NCBI RefSeq assembly: GCF_030272615.1
Contig: NC_081414.1
Span: forward strand, 234,893,233-234,957,232
Direction: 5' to 3'
Source: Cryptomeria japonica
Lineage: Eukaryota; Streptophyta; Pinopsida; Cupressales; Cupressaceae
DNA length: 64,000 nucleotides
Below the pieces are notes generated by a model. It worked only from the letters and a program-made list of their open reading frames with translations. It was not told the DNA's origin and searched no databases. The translations under genes were made by a program, and so were the position numbers. This document shows, piece by piece, positions 1 through 13,200 of the stretch (positions within the stretch are counted from its first letter, which is position 1; each line of letters starts with the position of its first letter).

Positions 1-522
1 CCTTATGAAATTTAATTTTTTTTAATTTTTCCCTATAGTAAATGAAGCATAGGATGTGATGCATATTTCGGATTCAAAAAATGTTATACCGTTTGAAAGT
101 TATGAGTGTTTTTCAATCAGTATATCGATCAGGACTATTGTCAGAATTCAATTAGAAAATAAATAATAATTATTTATTAAAGTCGAAATAAGACAAGCCT
201 TATATTGTTAGAAAGATGGGAATGCCCTTAAAAAACCCTTTTCATTTTATCAATTTTGGCTACAAAAAAAGTCGCCAGCCACTAGTGTGAAGTCTGGAAA
301 ATCAAGGAATACTGAAAAACACGTTTTTTCAATTGACTTTCTAGGCTTGTCACTTCCAAGCCAAATACCAAAGCATTCCTGAGCTGAAATTTGAAATTTG
401 CGTACAACAATCGGATATCCGATTTTAATCAGTAAATTCTCCAACTAAATTTGCCCATAATTTATCTAATGTTTATTCATATATTAATATATTAATTTAT
501 AAATAAATTAGTATATGATATT

Positions 523-524
<2 letters not shown>
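1..524. other. AT-rich leader, no gene seen
   Basis: No coding frame with recognisable motifs is visible. The one notable part is the block at about 295-436, described separately. The remainder is AT-rich sequence leading into the GA microsatellite. Confidence 0.5.
295..436 (-). repeat. Left inverted copy of the TCGGATATCCGA block
   Basis: The palindrome TCGGATATCCGA sits at 411-422. Read on the minus strand, the block resembles the plus-strand sequence at 9581-9690: both have the palindrome, then an AAGCC-AG-AAAGTCAA stretch, then a short ACG or GCG core followed by GTTTTTC. The match is imperfect and was judged by eye. The block lies outside the GA microsatellite that borders the satellite array, and its counterpart lies outside the CT microsatellite on the other side. 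Confidence 0.45.
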
Positions 525-570
<46 letters not shown>

Positions 571-679
571 GGGGAGAGGGATTGAGAGAGATTAGGGGAG
601 AGAGAGAGAAGGAGAGGGAGAGAGATATTAGGGGGGAGAGAGAGAGAGATTAGAAGAGAGGGGGGAAGAGAGAGATTAA
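525..679 (+). repeat. GA microsatellite
   Basis: Pure GA dinucleotides run from about 525 to 567. Interrupted GA, GGGA and ATTAGGGGAGAG units continue to about 679. The tract directly abuts the satellite array. A CT tract (the complement) borders the small satellite block at the other side of this region. Confidence 0.9.
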
Positions 680-689
680 GACACCATAG

Positions 690-3600
690 GACCTAAAGCA
701 ACCCAATATGGTGTCATAATGGGTCGTATGGTGTCGTAAAGGGGTCATAAGGGTTCATGGGACACCATATGACCCCTAAGGATAACATACGACCCCTTAT
801 GACACCATATGGTGTCGTTAGGGGTCATATGGTGTCAATAGGTGTCATATGGGTGTCCTAGGACACCATATGACCCCTTAAGACACCAAATTGTGTCGTT
901 ATGGGTCACATGTTGTCCTAAGGGGTCGTAAGACACAATATGACCCCTTAGGACATAATATGACCCAAAGCGACCCAATATGGTGTCATTAGGGGTCATA
1001 TGGTGTCCTAAGGGGTCATATCATGTCTTAAAGGGGTCATATGACACAATATGACCCACTAGGACACAATATGACCCATAACGACCAAATATGGTATCTT
1101 AAGGGGTCATATGGTATCCTAAGGGGTTGTAGGATACCATATGACTCCTATGGACACCATAGGACCCCTTATGACACCATATGGTGTTGTTAGGGGTCAT
1201 ATGGTGTCCTAAGGGGTCTAGGACATAATATGACCCCTTAGAACACCATAGGACCCAAAGCAACCCAATATGGTGTCATAACAGGTCGTATGGTGTCCTA
1301 AGGGGTCATAAGGGTTCATGGGACACCATATGACCCCTAAGGACAACATACGACCCCTTATGATACCATATGGTGTCGTTAGGGGTCATATGGTGTCCAT
1401 AGGGGTCATATGGTGTCCTAAGGGGTCGTAAAACACTTAAGACACCAAATTGTGTTGTTATGGGTCATATGTTGTCCTAAGGGGTCGTAAAAAACAATAT
1501 GACCCCTTAGGACACAATATGACCCACTAGGACACAATATGACCCATAACAACCAAATATGGTGTCTTAAGGGGTCATATGGTTTCCTAAGGGGTCGTAG
1601 GACACCATATGACCCCTATGGATACTATAGGACCCCTTAAGACACCAAATTGTGTCGTTAGGGGTCATATTTTGTCCTAAGGGGTCTTAAGACATAATAT
1701 GACCCAAAGCGACCCAATATGGTGTCATTAGGGGTCATATGGTGTCCTAAGGGGTCATAAGGGTTCATGGGACACCATGTGACCCCTAAGGACAACATAC
1801 TACCCCTTATGACACCATATGGTGTCGTTAGGGGTCATATGGTGTCCATAGGGATCATATGGTGTCCTAGGACACCATATGACCCCTTAAGACACCAAAT
1901 TGTGTCGTTATGAGTCATATGTTGTCCTAAGGGGTCGTAAGACACAATATGACCTAAAGCGACCCAATATGGTGTCGTTAGGGGTCATATGGTGTCCTAA
2001 GGGCTCATATCATGTCTTAAAAGGGTCATATGACCCACTAGGACACAATATGACCCATAACGACCAAATATGGTGTCTTAAGGGGTCATATGGTGTCTTA
2101 AGGGGTAGTAGGACACCATATGACCCATATGGACACCATAGGATTCCTTAAGACACCAAATTGTGTCGTTAGGGGTCATATGGTGTCCTAAGGGGTCGTA
2201 GGACACAATATGACCCAAAGCGACCCAATATGGTGTCAATAGGGGTCCTATGGTGTCCTAAGGGGTCATAAGGGTTCATGGGAAACCTTATGACCCCTAA
2301 GGACAACATACGACCCCTTATGACACCATATGGTGTCGTTAGGGGTCATATGGTGTCCATAGGCGTCATATGGTATCCTAGGACACCATATGACCCCTTA
2401 AGACACCAAATTATATCTTTGTGGGTCATATGTTGTCCTAAGGGGTCGTAAGACACAATATGACCCCTTAGGACACAATATGACCCTTTAGGACACAATA
2501 TGACCCAAAGCGACCCAATTTGGTGTCATTAGGGGTCATATGGTGTCCTAAGGGGTCATATCATGTCTTAAAGGGGTCATATGACACAATATGACCCACT
2601 AGGACACAATATGACCCATAACGACCAAATATGGTGTGTTAAGGGGTCATATGGTGTCCTGAGGGGTCGTAGGACACCATATGAGCCCTATGGACACCAT
2701 AGGACCCCTTAAGACACCAAATTGTGTCATTAGGGGTCATATGGTGTCCTAAGGGGTTGTAGGACACAATATGACCCAAAGCGACCCAATATGGTGTCAT
2801 TAGGGGTCATATGGTTTCCTAAGGGGTCATACGAGTTCATGGGATACCATATGACCCCTAAGGACAACATACGACCCCTTATGACACCATATGGTGTCGT
2901 TAGGGGTCATATGGTGTCCATAGGCATCGTTAAGGGTCATATGGTGTCCTAGGACACCATATGACCCCTTAAGACACCAAATTGTGTTGTTATGGGTCAT
3001 ATGCTGTCCTAAGGGGTCGTAAGACATAATATGACCCCTTAGGACACAATATGACCCACTAGGACACAATATGACCCATAATGACCAAATATGGTGTGTT
3101 AAGGGGTCATATGGTGTCCTAAGGGATTGTAGGACATCATATGACCCCTATGGATACTATAGGACCCCTTAAGACACCAAATTGTGTCGTTAGGGGTCAT
3201 ATTTTGTCCTAAGGGGTCTTAAGACATAACATGACCCAAAGCGACCCAATATGGTGTCATTAGGGGTCATATGGTGTCCTAAGGGGTCATAAGGGTTCAT
3301 GGGACACCATGTGACCCCTAAGGACAACATACTACCCCTTATGACACCATATGGTGTCGTTAGGGGTCATATGGTGTCCATAGGCATCATATGGTGTCCT
3401 AGGACACCATATGACCCCTTAAGACACCAAATTGTGTCGTTATGAGTCATATGTTGTCCTAAGGGGTCGTAAGACACAATATGACCTAAAGCGACCCAAT
3501 ATGGTGTCGTTAGGGGTCATATGGTGTCCTAAGGGCTCATATCATGTCTTAAAAGGGTCATATGACCCACTAGGACACAATATGACCCATAACGACCAAA

Positions 3601-6289
3601 TATGGTGTCTTAAGGGGTCCTATGGTGTCTTAAGGGGTAGTAGGACACCATATGACCCATATGGACACCATAGGATTCCTTAAGACACCAAATTGTGTCG
3701 TTAGGGGTCATATGGTGTCCTAAGGGGCCGTAGGACACAATATGACCCAAAGCGACCCAATATGGTGTCAATAGGGGTCCTATGGTGTCCTAAGGGGTCA
3801 TAAGGGTTCATGGGAAACCTTATGACCCCTAAGGACAACATATGACCCCTTATGACACCATATGGTGTCGTTAGGGGTCATATGGTGTCCATAGGCGTCA
3901 TATGGTATCCTAGGACACCATATGACCCCTTAAGACACCAAATTATATCTTTGTGGGTCATATGTTGTCCTAAGGGGTCGTAAGACACAATATGACCCCT
4001 TAGGACACAATATGACCCTTTAGGACACAATATGACCCAAAGCGACCCAATTTGGTGTCATTAGGGGTCATATGGTGTCCTAAGGGGTCATATCATGTCT
4101 TAAAGGGGTCATATGACACAATATGACCCACTAGGACACAATATGACCCATAACGACCAAATATGGTGTGTTAAGGGGTCATATGGTGTCCTAAGGGGTC
4201 GTAGGACACCATATGAGCCCTATGGACACCATAGGACCCCTTAAGACACCAAATTGTGTCATTAGGGGTCATATGGTGTCCTAAGGGGTTGTAGGACACA
4301 ATATGACCCAAAGCGACCCAATATGGTGTCATTAGGGGTCATATGGTTTCCTAAGGGGTCATACGAGTTCATGGGATACCATATGACCCCTAAGGACAAC
4401 ATACGACCCCTTATGACACCATATGGTGTCGTTAGGGGTCATATGGTGTCCATAGGCATCGTTAGGGGTCATATGGTGTCCTAGGACACCATATGACCCC
4501 TTAAGACACCAAATTGTGTTGTTATGGGTCATATGCTGTCCTAAGGCGTCGTAAGACACAATATGACCCCTTAGGACACAATATGACCCACTAGGACACA
4601 ATATGACCCATAATGACCAAATATGGTGTGTTAAGGGGCCATATGGTGTCCTAAGGGATCGTAGGACATCATATGAGCCCTATGGACACCATAGGACCCC
4701 TTAAGACACCAAATTGTGTCGTTAGGGGTCATATGGTGTCCTAAGGGGTCGTAGGACACAATATGACCCAAAGCGACCCAATATGGTGTCATTAGGGGTC
4801 ATATGGTATCCTAAGGGGTCATACGAGTTCATGGGACACCATATGACCCCTAAGGACAACATACAACCCCTTATGACACCATATGGTGTCGTTAGGGGTC
4901 ATATGGTGTCCATAGGCATCATATGGTGTCCATGACCCCTAAGGACAACATACAACCCCTTATGACACCATATGGTGTCGTTAGGGGTCATATGGTGTCC
5001 ATAGGCATCATATGGTGTCCTAGGACACCATATGACCCCTCAAGACACCAAATTGTGTTGTTATGGGTCATATGTTGTCCTAAGGGGTTGTAAGACACAA
5101 TATGACCCCTTAGGACACAATATGACCCAAAGCGACCCATATGGTGTCATTAGGGGTCATATGGTGTGCTAAGGGGTCATATGATGTCTTAAAGGGGTCA
5201 TATGACACAATATGACACACTAGGACATAATATGACCCATAACGACCAAATATGGTGTCTTAAGGGGTCATATGGTGTCCTAAGGGGTCATAAGACACCA
5301 TATGACCCCTATGGACACCATAGGACCCCTTAAGACACCAAATTGTGTCTTTAGGGATCATATGGTGTCCTAAGGGGTCATAGGACACAATATGACCCAA
5401 AGCGACCCAATATGGTGTCATTAGGGGTCATATGGTGTCCTAAGGGGTCATACAGGTTCATGGGACACCATATGACCCCTAAGGACAACATACGACCCCT
5501 TATGACACCATATGGTGTCATTAGGGGTCATATGGTGTCCATAGGTGTCATATGGTGTCCTAGGACACCATATGACCCCTTAAGACACCAAATTGTGTTG
5601 TTATGGGTCATATGTTGTCCTAAGGGGTCGTAAGACACAATATGACCCCTTAGGACACAATATGACCCAAAGCGACCCATATGGTGTCATTAGGGGTCAT
5701 ATGGTGTCCTAAGGGGTCATATCATGTCTTAAAGGGGTCAGATGACACAATATGACCCACTAGGACATAATATGACCCATAATGACCAAATATGGTGTCT
5801 TAAGGGGTCATATGGTGTCCTAAGGGGTTTTAGGATACCATATGACCCCTCAAGACTCCAAATTGTATCGTTAGGGGTCATAAGGTGTCCTAAGGGGTCG
5901 TAGGACACAATATGACCCCTTAGGACACAATATGACCCAAAGCAACCCAATATGGTGTCATTAGGGGTCATATGGTGTCCTAAGGGGTCATAAGGGTTGA
6001 TGGGACACCATATGACCACCAAGGACAACATACAACCCCTTATGATACCATATGGTGTCGTTAGGGGTCATATGGTGTCCCTTAAGACACCAAATTGTGT
6101 CGTTATGGGTCATATGTTGTCCTGAGGGGTCATAAAACACAATATGACCCCTTAGGATAGAATATGACCCAAAGTGACCCAATATGGTGTCATTAGGGGT
6201 CATATGGTGTCCTAAGGGGTCATATGATGTCTTAAAGGGGTCATATGACACAATATGACCCATAACAACCAAATATGGTGTCTTAAGTG
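690..6289. repeat. Satellite array of palindromic 20-base modules
   Basis: About 5.6 kb consists almost entirely of the module GGGGTCATATGGTGTCCTAA and its reverse complement, in degenerate versions and alternating orientation, each centred on CATATG. Asymmetric marker phrases (AAAGCGACCCAATATGG, GTTCATGGGACACCATATG) show that larger units of roughly 450-560 bases repeat head to tail. The GTTCATGG-type marker begins near 753, 1314, 1763, 2274, 2835, 3295, 3806, 4367, 4827, 5456 and 5996. Reading frames here encode only repetitive peptides that follow the repeat period, so I treat them as artefacts. I do not recognise the satellite family. Confidence 0.93.
1763..4826 (+). repeat. Two copies of a 1532-base higher-order repeat
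   Basis: Marker spacing is 511, 561 and 460 bases from 1763 to 3295, and again 511, 561 and 460 bases from 3295 to 4827. The two 1532-base blocks share private variants, for example CCATGTGACC and ACATACTACCCC just after the marker at 1763 and 3295. Register at offset 1532 can be followed from about 1440 on the left and into a third copy to about 4920, where a duplication of about 70 bases breaks it. This is a trimeric higher-order organisation, as known for centromeric and other large satellites. Confidence 0.88.
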
Positions 6290-8895
6290 ATGAGGAGGTA
6301 GAATAGAAGTTAATCTTCTTTTGAGGTTGGTGGGCTTTATTCTCAATGTGCTTCCCAAATCAATCCCTAGGCACAAATGGGATTCTTCTAAACCTTTCTC
6401 CTATCTCCTCCTCTCTATTCAACACTACTTGCACCCTATTGTATTGGACATCACTCCTCCTTACCTTCCATGCTAAGGCATTCAAGTCTGAAATGAGATC
6501 CTCTTGTGTGTCACCAAAAATGAACAAGTTTGGTTGTCCAACTGGCTGAATCTCCTCTCTTCCAGGAATGGGCAACTGTTGGAGAACCATGGTTTACCTA
6601 ACCTTGTTTGCACCTTTAATGATTTCAATCATATTAATGTGTTGATTGAGCATCTGGACAGGTCTGCAAAGTATGATGACTGTCCTTCACCTTTCAATAG
6701 TGAAAATATCCAACTTGGATGCAAAGAACGTTGGTTTACTCAAGGCAACTTCTAGGTTCAAGTGGACATTTTGGTAAAATGACTTAATGCAATGCTATGG
6801 ATCTTGTAGTAGGGTGTCTTAGGTCTTTACTCATCAATTTTTATGATTTGAAACAACCAATTGCTTCTCTTTCCTTACCGATTTCATAAAATGGTCAAAT
6901 TTGCTCCAAAAAGGCTACTAGAATTAGCCCTAGTTTCTAATGAAATTTGTTCACCCTGCTCAATCTGTTAAACTTCATGACAAACCCTTGGAGATGTGGT
7001 CTATTGATGATGAAGACTCAAGGATTTTTTCTATGGCAAGTACTGTATGGACTGTTTGAGGACTGTCCCACAAAATAGGCACTTTTCAAGGGTTTTTAAT
7101 AGTTTTGGTGAGGGTTTGCAAATTAAAGGTTTCCTCCATGATGCTAGACCCAAGTTAAATGTTCAAACCTTGCTTCAACATATACCAAACACTTCCAAAG
7201 ATTCAAAATCCAACTTAGGATGTTATCATTATGTCAAACAAATGCCATACTGCTGCCCTTACATAGAAAAAACAGTCTAGAGGACTGGGACAGCAATGAT
7301 TTTAATGTTTTTGCATACATTTCAACATTTGTAAACCAAATACAATGTAATACTATCAAATATAGATGCAATAAAGACTTGACAGAAGTTGGAGCAGCCT
7401 GCAAACAAGTAGGAAAGGAGTTTTTTTATGACTGTTGGTCATACACCGCCATCACTGCACTTTTAACAGTCTTAAAACTGTTTGCACTTTCTTTCTTTGT
7501 TTTAATTTATTTCTTCAATCTGTCCCTGGCCTGCAAAGGGGTGTTAATGGCAAGGCAAAAAAAATACATATAGCCTCTTAAAGATCTTAAAAGTTGAACA
7601 CTCAAGGGATGCCACAAAACATGACAGCCTTATAAGACTGTGACAAAGAAATACACTTTTTCTAGGATCCTTATTTAGGTCCTTTACAATCAAATGGTGT
7701 ATCTTATCTTCTTAGCATTAAAAACATCTATAAATACATTCCATGATGCATGAAAACAAGAATCCATCATTCCATACTATCTTGGAAGATTGGCAAATGA
7801 GGTTTTAACAATGAAAACAGTGACTCACAGTTTTACAGTCTGATTACACTTTTGCTTCTTGCATCCAACCAAGTCATGAGAGAGACAAGGATGGTAAAAG
7901 GCAATGATAACTCTTGCCAACTTAACTTTTCTTCAACATTTCAAAAGTACAGTGCTATGAACAACAAAGTACCATTCAAACAAATCTAAGAATACCCAAG
8001 CCAAGTTGCTCACTCCACATACTTGCCACGGGTTTACAAACACCTGTGCATTGTTAGAAAGGGAAAATGGATGTATGGTACAGTATGTACAGATCCAACA
8101 AATTCCCTCAAAGCCATGGATGAAGATACTTTGAAGAAATTAGTTGGACCATGAATGATCTTCCATTGGAACCACAAAACAATGCCTTTCTCAAGAGCAC
8201 TTCAAACTAAACTTGTTCCAAACCCCAAGAAAAGATCAAAGATCACTACTAAAACATCAAAGGAGATCACATCAATCAAAAACAGGTTTAGTACGGACTC
8301 ATGGAGCCATGGTACGGACTGTACTCTAAAAAGTGCAGAAAACTAGTTAAAAACTCACAAAATACAAGCACAAACAAGTATTTCTCTTATTTTTCCAACA
8401 TGAACAACCCATACAATGATTGGAACATGGTTTTTATACATGTACCAACTTATTGAAGCCCTTGTATGGACAGGTACAGGCTGGAACTAACCAAAACCAC
8501 CAAAAACCACTTTTTTGACAACTTTTGACAACTTTTTGACAACTTTTTTGTTGCTCAAAAATTGTATTTTGACTTCCGGTGACTTGGCACTCAAACCAAT
8601 GACTCAACATCTTTTAGAAATACTAAATACACATGCTCCAATGCCTTTCAAGGCCTTACAACATCAAAAATTCAAAAATGCTCATTTGGACCCAAAATTG
8701 ACAATTTTTAGCCTATCGAGCAAAAAAACCAAAAAAATCTTGGAAACTCACAAAATGAGTTCCAAACCTTATTACACCACAAAAAAAACCTATTAAACCT
8801 ACTAGAAGCATAAAAATTAACACACATGCTTAATTTGCAATAAAATGTTATACCTGCTAGGATTTGAGCATTCAGGTGCTCAGGTGCTCCTGCAC
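6290..8895. other. Unassigned non-satellite interval
   Basis: This 2.6 kb segment separates the main satellite array from the small satellite block. It holds short frames only, such as 76 codons on minus 6360-6590, 77 codons on plus 7047-7280 and 117 codons on plus 7220-7573, which ends in a hydrophobic stretch. None shows a family motif I recognise. The minus frame 6360-6590 has a protein-like composition and could be a relic of a real gene, but I cannot name it. Tandem TTTTTGACAACTT units occur near 8510-8550. Confidence 0.4.
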
Positions 8896-9091
8896 CATTA
8901 AGGGGTCATATGGTGTCCTAAGGGGTTGTAGGACACCATATGACCCCTATGGACACCATAGGACCCCTTATGAAACCAAATTGTGTCGTTAGGGGTCATA
9001 TGGTGTCCTAACGGTTCGTAGGACACAATATGACCCCTTAGGACACCATAGGACCCAAAGCGACCAAATATGGTGTCCATAGGGGTCATAT
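8896..9091 (+). repeat. Isolated satellite block
   Basis: About 195 bases of the same CATATG-centred satellite family as 690-6289. The order and direction of marker phrases match the main array. The block ends abruptly in the CT microsatellite, so the satellite and a purine/pyrimidine tract are adjacent on both sides of the region. Confidence 0.9.

Positions 9092-9092
<1 letters not shown>

Positions 9093-9137
<45 letters not shown>
9093..9137 (+). repeat. CT microsatellite
   Basis: An uninterrupted CT repeat of about 45 bases. It is the complement of the GA tract at 525-679 and is followed at 9146 by TCGGATATCAGA, a one-base variant of the palindrome seen at 411. Confidence 0.95.
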
Positions 9138-9140
<3 letters not shown>

Positions 9141-9264
9141 TTTAATCGGATATCAGATTTCTGCCATTGCCATTAATGTGGCAGTTCAGTAAAAAAAAGG
9201 CGGCAACGGGAAAATTTTTGGGGACCACAAATTTATACATTAAAATGGGATATCCAATTTTTAT

Positions 9265-9560
9265 ACTTAAATTATTTTAAAATAACATATATAATATAAT
9301 AATATATTATATAATATATAATACGTATTGTATTATATTATAAAATATAATTATATATTATATATATTATAATATAATATAATAATATATTATATAATAC
9401 GTATTATATACTATATTATTATATTATAATATAATATTATATATTATTATATTATATAATTATATAATATATTATTATATTATATAATTATATAATATAT
9501 TATTACATTATATATATATATAATATATTATATAATATGTAATATATAATATATTTTTTA
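9265..9560. repeat. TATA/ATAT low-complexity block
   Basis: Almost pure A and T in TATAATATAT-type units that are self-complementary over long stretches. Such DNA can form cruciforms. GGATATCC occurs just before it (near 9248) and again directly after it (9582). Confidence 0.85.
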
Positions 9561-9580
9561 ATTTAAAATTACAAATAAAA

Positions 9581-9800
9581 ATCGGATATCCGATTTGCAA
9601 AGGTAATTACCATGCCAAGGTGTACTGACACCCAAGCCAAGCAAAAAGTCAACATGGATTTTTCGCGTTTTTCGGCAAGTGAAGAAGGATTTTATCAGAT
9701 ATCCGATTTGCATAGGTAATTACCATGCCAAGGTGTACTGACACCCAGGCCAAGCAAAAAGTCAACACGGATTTTCGCGATTTTAGGTGAGTGAAGAAGG
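9581..9800 (+). repeat. Tandem duplication, 113-base period
   Basis: Two copies of one unit: TCGGATATCCGA at 9582 and TCAGATATCCGA at 9695. Each is followed by TTTGCA-AGGTAATTACC, CAAGGTGTACTGACACCC, a GCCAAGCAAAAAGTCAAC stretch and a TTTCGCG core. The first copy is the right-hand counterpart of the inverted block at 295-436. Confidence 0.85.
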
Positions 9801-10263
9801 CTATTTTTTTCACATCACCACTTTTTGGCCCCCCTTGATCCTGCACTAACCCTTATCTACTTACAAATCTACTTTGCAAAAAATTGAATTGTAACACAAA
9901 GTCTACAAAACAAAATTTACTCTATTTTATTCTCCAACAATACTTCTACGCACTACTTTTACTCAATCAAATTAGATTCTATAACAAGAATGACATAAAA
10001 ACATTATCGCCAAGAAACACAATGAATTCAACTCAAAGTTTGAATGTCAAAGATGCTTTCCATTTTTTATTGAATTTCCAAAAATTACAAATAAGCTTAG
10101 AGTTTCAATTTGCTCTTCACTTCGACAGAGTCTAGTTGCATAAAGTTAAAGATGATATTTATAAAGAGAACCCTCATATTTGTAGAAGAGGGGCTTGAAG
10201 AGAAACTAGGAAAATCAAACTAACAGTGACTGAGTCAAAAGTAGAGTTTGATTTGACTTAGGA
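9801..10263. other. Non-coding spacer
   Basis: No gene or repeat recognised. It ends at the CTTGT target duplication of the next element. Confidence 0.5.
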
Positions 10264-10268
10264 CTTGT

Positions 10269-13200
10269 TGTAGTACCCCTGCCCTAATCAGTTTCTAATC
10301 TCGATTTGACCTGAGTTAGTTTAACATATTATAGTGTTATAGTCAGATGTTTTGATTTAGTGCATAGCTGTTGAAGTGGTTTTCACACCAATTTGTATGC
10401 AAGTTATTAATTCTCCTTTTTCGTGTTATTATCTCGGGCTAACACTTTCATTAAGTTTATATATGTATGCATGTATGACTCTTGGTTGCAGGAGATTTCA
10501 GGTACAGTACCGCATGGGTGTGAGGTTCGTCTCCTCCTGGATTCGTAGGTTTGAGTGTACCTCTTTGATCCTTAGAGTTGGATTAGGTGGTTGTAAGACG
10601 CTCGTTTGACCATAGTTGTGCTCAAGAGAGCATCGTCAGTCGTCGTTAGTATTCCCTTTGGTTGGGTTTGCGGGTCATCTGTCCGTTTGGCTTCTTGGGT
10701 TGCATGTTTTGTGTGTATGGTTAAATTGAGTAATTAGTTCTTAGTATTTAATTTGATTAAATATGTGTTTGTGCACTAAAGATTAATGGACTAAATTAAA
10801 CAGGATTTCTTTATGTGATTAATCGTTAATTGAATTGCCCAATTCAGGTTGGTAGCAAGTTCAATTAAATGGTTAAATTTAAATATTAAATGCATTATGT
10901 TTATGCTTATGAAATGAAAGATCGAAATTTGATTGAAATAGAATTAATTTATCTTCTTGATAGTTTGGAAATAGAAAGGTTAAATTCAGTTATTTGGAAA
11001 AATCAATTTTTAATTGAAAAGCAAATTTAATTTATTGATATAGTTGGAAAATAATGATTTTTGAGGAATTATTTTAAATAAAATATTTTAATTCCAAAAA
11101 TAAAATTTTGGTCAAACCTTTCCCATTTAACCTAGACTTTTGGAAAATTTGGGGGATTGAATTTTTTTTGGGGAAAAATATTTTTGGAAAATATTTTGGA
11201 TGGAAAATTTGGGGATTTTGGAAGGAGAAGGATTTCTTGAGTTGCAGGTTGGGGCTCTCCATCAAATCCTTTCCAGGAATGCTTATTGAGGTAGGAATTT
11301 CATTTGTCAATTTAGTTATTGTTTAAATTTACAAAAAAAAAAGGCTTGAATGTTCTTCATGCAATTTTGGTTTCAAATTCTCCATTGATTGCCCAAAGAT
11401 TAAGAACTATTATGGAAATTAGTTAAGATTGGCTGATTGCTTGCATCTTGTATGAAAAATGAGCTTCCTTATGCCCAAAAAGATTATTTATTTGGATGGT
11501 TTTTCCACAAATTCTTTCAATTTTGAAAACCTTTATCATGCTGGAAATTTTTCTTTTAAGTTTCATTATGAGACTGTTTTAAACAAAATGGGTGTTTGTG
11601 TTTTTGAAAAAGAAAAATATAAAACAAATATATATTATCAAAATCAATTTTTTAAAATGTTAAATCGAAATTGTTCTTTAAAAAAAATTTAAAAAATTGG
11701 GGTTTGGGAGGAGCGGGGAGCGGAGGCTCAACCCGCCGCCTCCTTCCCCTGGGTAGGCCGCAGCCAGTGGTGGCCGCAGCAAGCTGCGACCCCCGCGGGA
11801 CCTGCGTCCATCGCGGTGGCACCGCAACAGCTAGGGCACGACCTCCACAACCCCTGTGTTTGGGAGGTGGGCCCAGCCGCCCTCACCGCCCCCCTTTTTA
11901 TTTTGTAGTTTAAAAAAAAATGTTTTTTTAATATTTTTTTTAGTAAAAAAAATATATATAATAATAATTTAATATTATTAAATGTAAATTTTAATTAAGT
12001 TTTTAATTAAGTTTAAATATGGCATTTAAATGATAAATTATGATATTTGTAATTAATTAATTGTATAGTGTCAATATACTTTAATTAAGTTTCAAATTGT
12101 ATTTTATTATTAATGCATATTTTCTAATTAGAAACTTAATTTGTTATTTTGTTATTATCAATTGTATATATTTTATTAATTGTGGATTAATAAATATATA
12201 GTAATTAATATTTAATTTTGGTAATTTTTTATATGCATAAGGAAATAGTTGTTAAGTTAGGAATGGACTATCGTTAATTGGATTCCTTATATGTTTATGT
12301 TTCCTTGACCCGTATAGTTTAACTTGGTTCCGAAAAGACGAATTTGAAGGAATTATTCTTAAACCAGTATGACTATGATGTTTTAATTGAGGATTAAATA
12401 TCATATTTAGTTAGTTAATGGTTGTTTAATCATATTTATGTGAAATTGGTTTAAAGAACTCATAATGGCGTATTTATGTATGTTTGATGCAAATGAACCT
12501 TAGAGAGTTAGAAAACCAAGAACAACCTGTACCTAGATGAGGTGGATAACTGCAATCTAACTTAGATCATTTAGGAAACTTGATCAACATTTAATGTTTA
12601 AATCAATTCGGAAAAGATTGTATCTGTTGGTTATTGCCTATGTGAGTTTAATTTCTATATTCACTTTTGCTTAAGTAATGGCAAGCCTTGCTTTGTTTGA
12701 TTGGACCTTGTCATATGGTTGATTTGGGTACCTGTTTCTGTCCTCGGTCTCGAGTTGACTGTTATTTTGTTGTGGTGTTGTACTGGTCATATCCTTTATG
12801 TGGGTGTCGAATGATGATTCGTGGTTGACCATAGTTGGTCAGGTCTCTGGTTAGAGTACTGTCAGTAAGTGTACCTCTTTTGAGTCGTGTTTGACCAAAT
12901 GGTTGTTCCCTCCTTTTTGAACTCCGTTCGCTTAACCATGTGTATTCCTTGGGTTTTGAGTTCGTCTAAGTATAGTCTAGTGTCATATGGGAAAGTGGCT
13001 TTCGATTGGGGGTCGCGCCCAAAGTGGCTGCTGGGTAACCCATCGAAAGTGAGTCTAATAAGTGATAACCTAACAGTAGATTAGAATGTTAATCTCTAAG
13101 TAAGATAATTGTGCCTCACACATGGGACGAGTGCTAACACAGACTCGACATGTTGTGAGGAGGCCTGAAATGGCAAACCATCATCCTTGTCTTCACGAAA

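Noticed and set aside
1900-6272. Several 67-97 codon frames with GVIWCPKGSY-like repeats
   Set aside because: They repeat with the satellite period, occur on both strands and encode the module itself; no start context or protein family.
690-6289. CRISPR-like array
   Set aside because: Repeats are contiguous and degenerate without unique spacers, in a plant genome.
11671-11913. 80-codon Gly/Pro/Arg-rich frame
   Set aside because: Product of GC-rich composition within an LTR; no motif.
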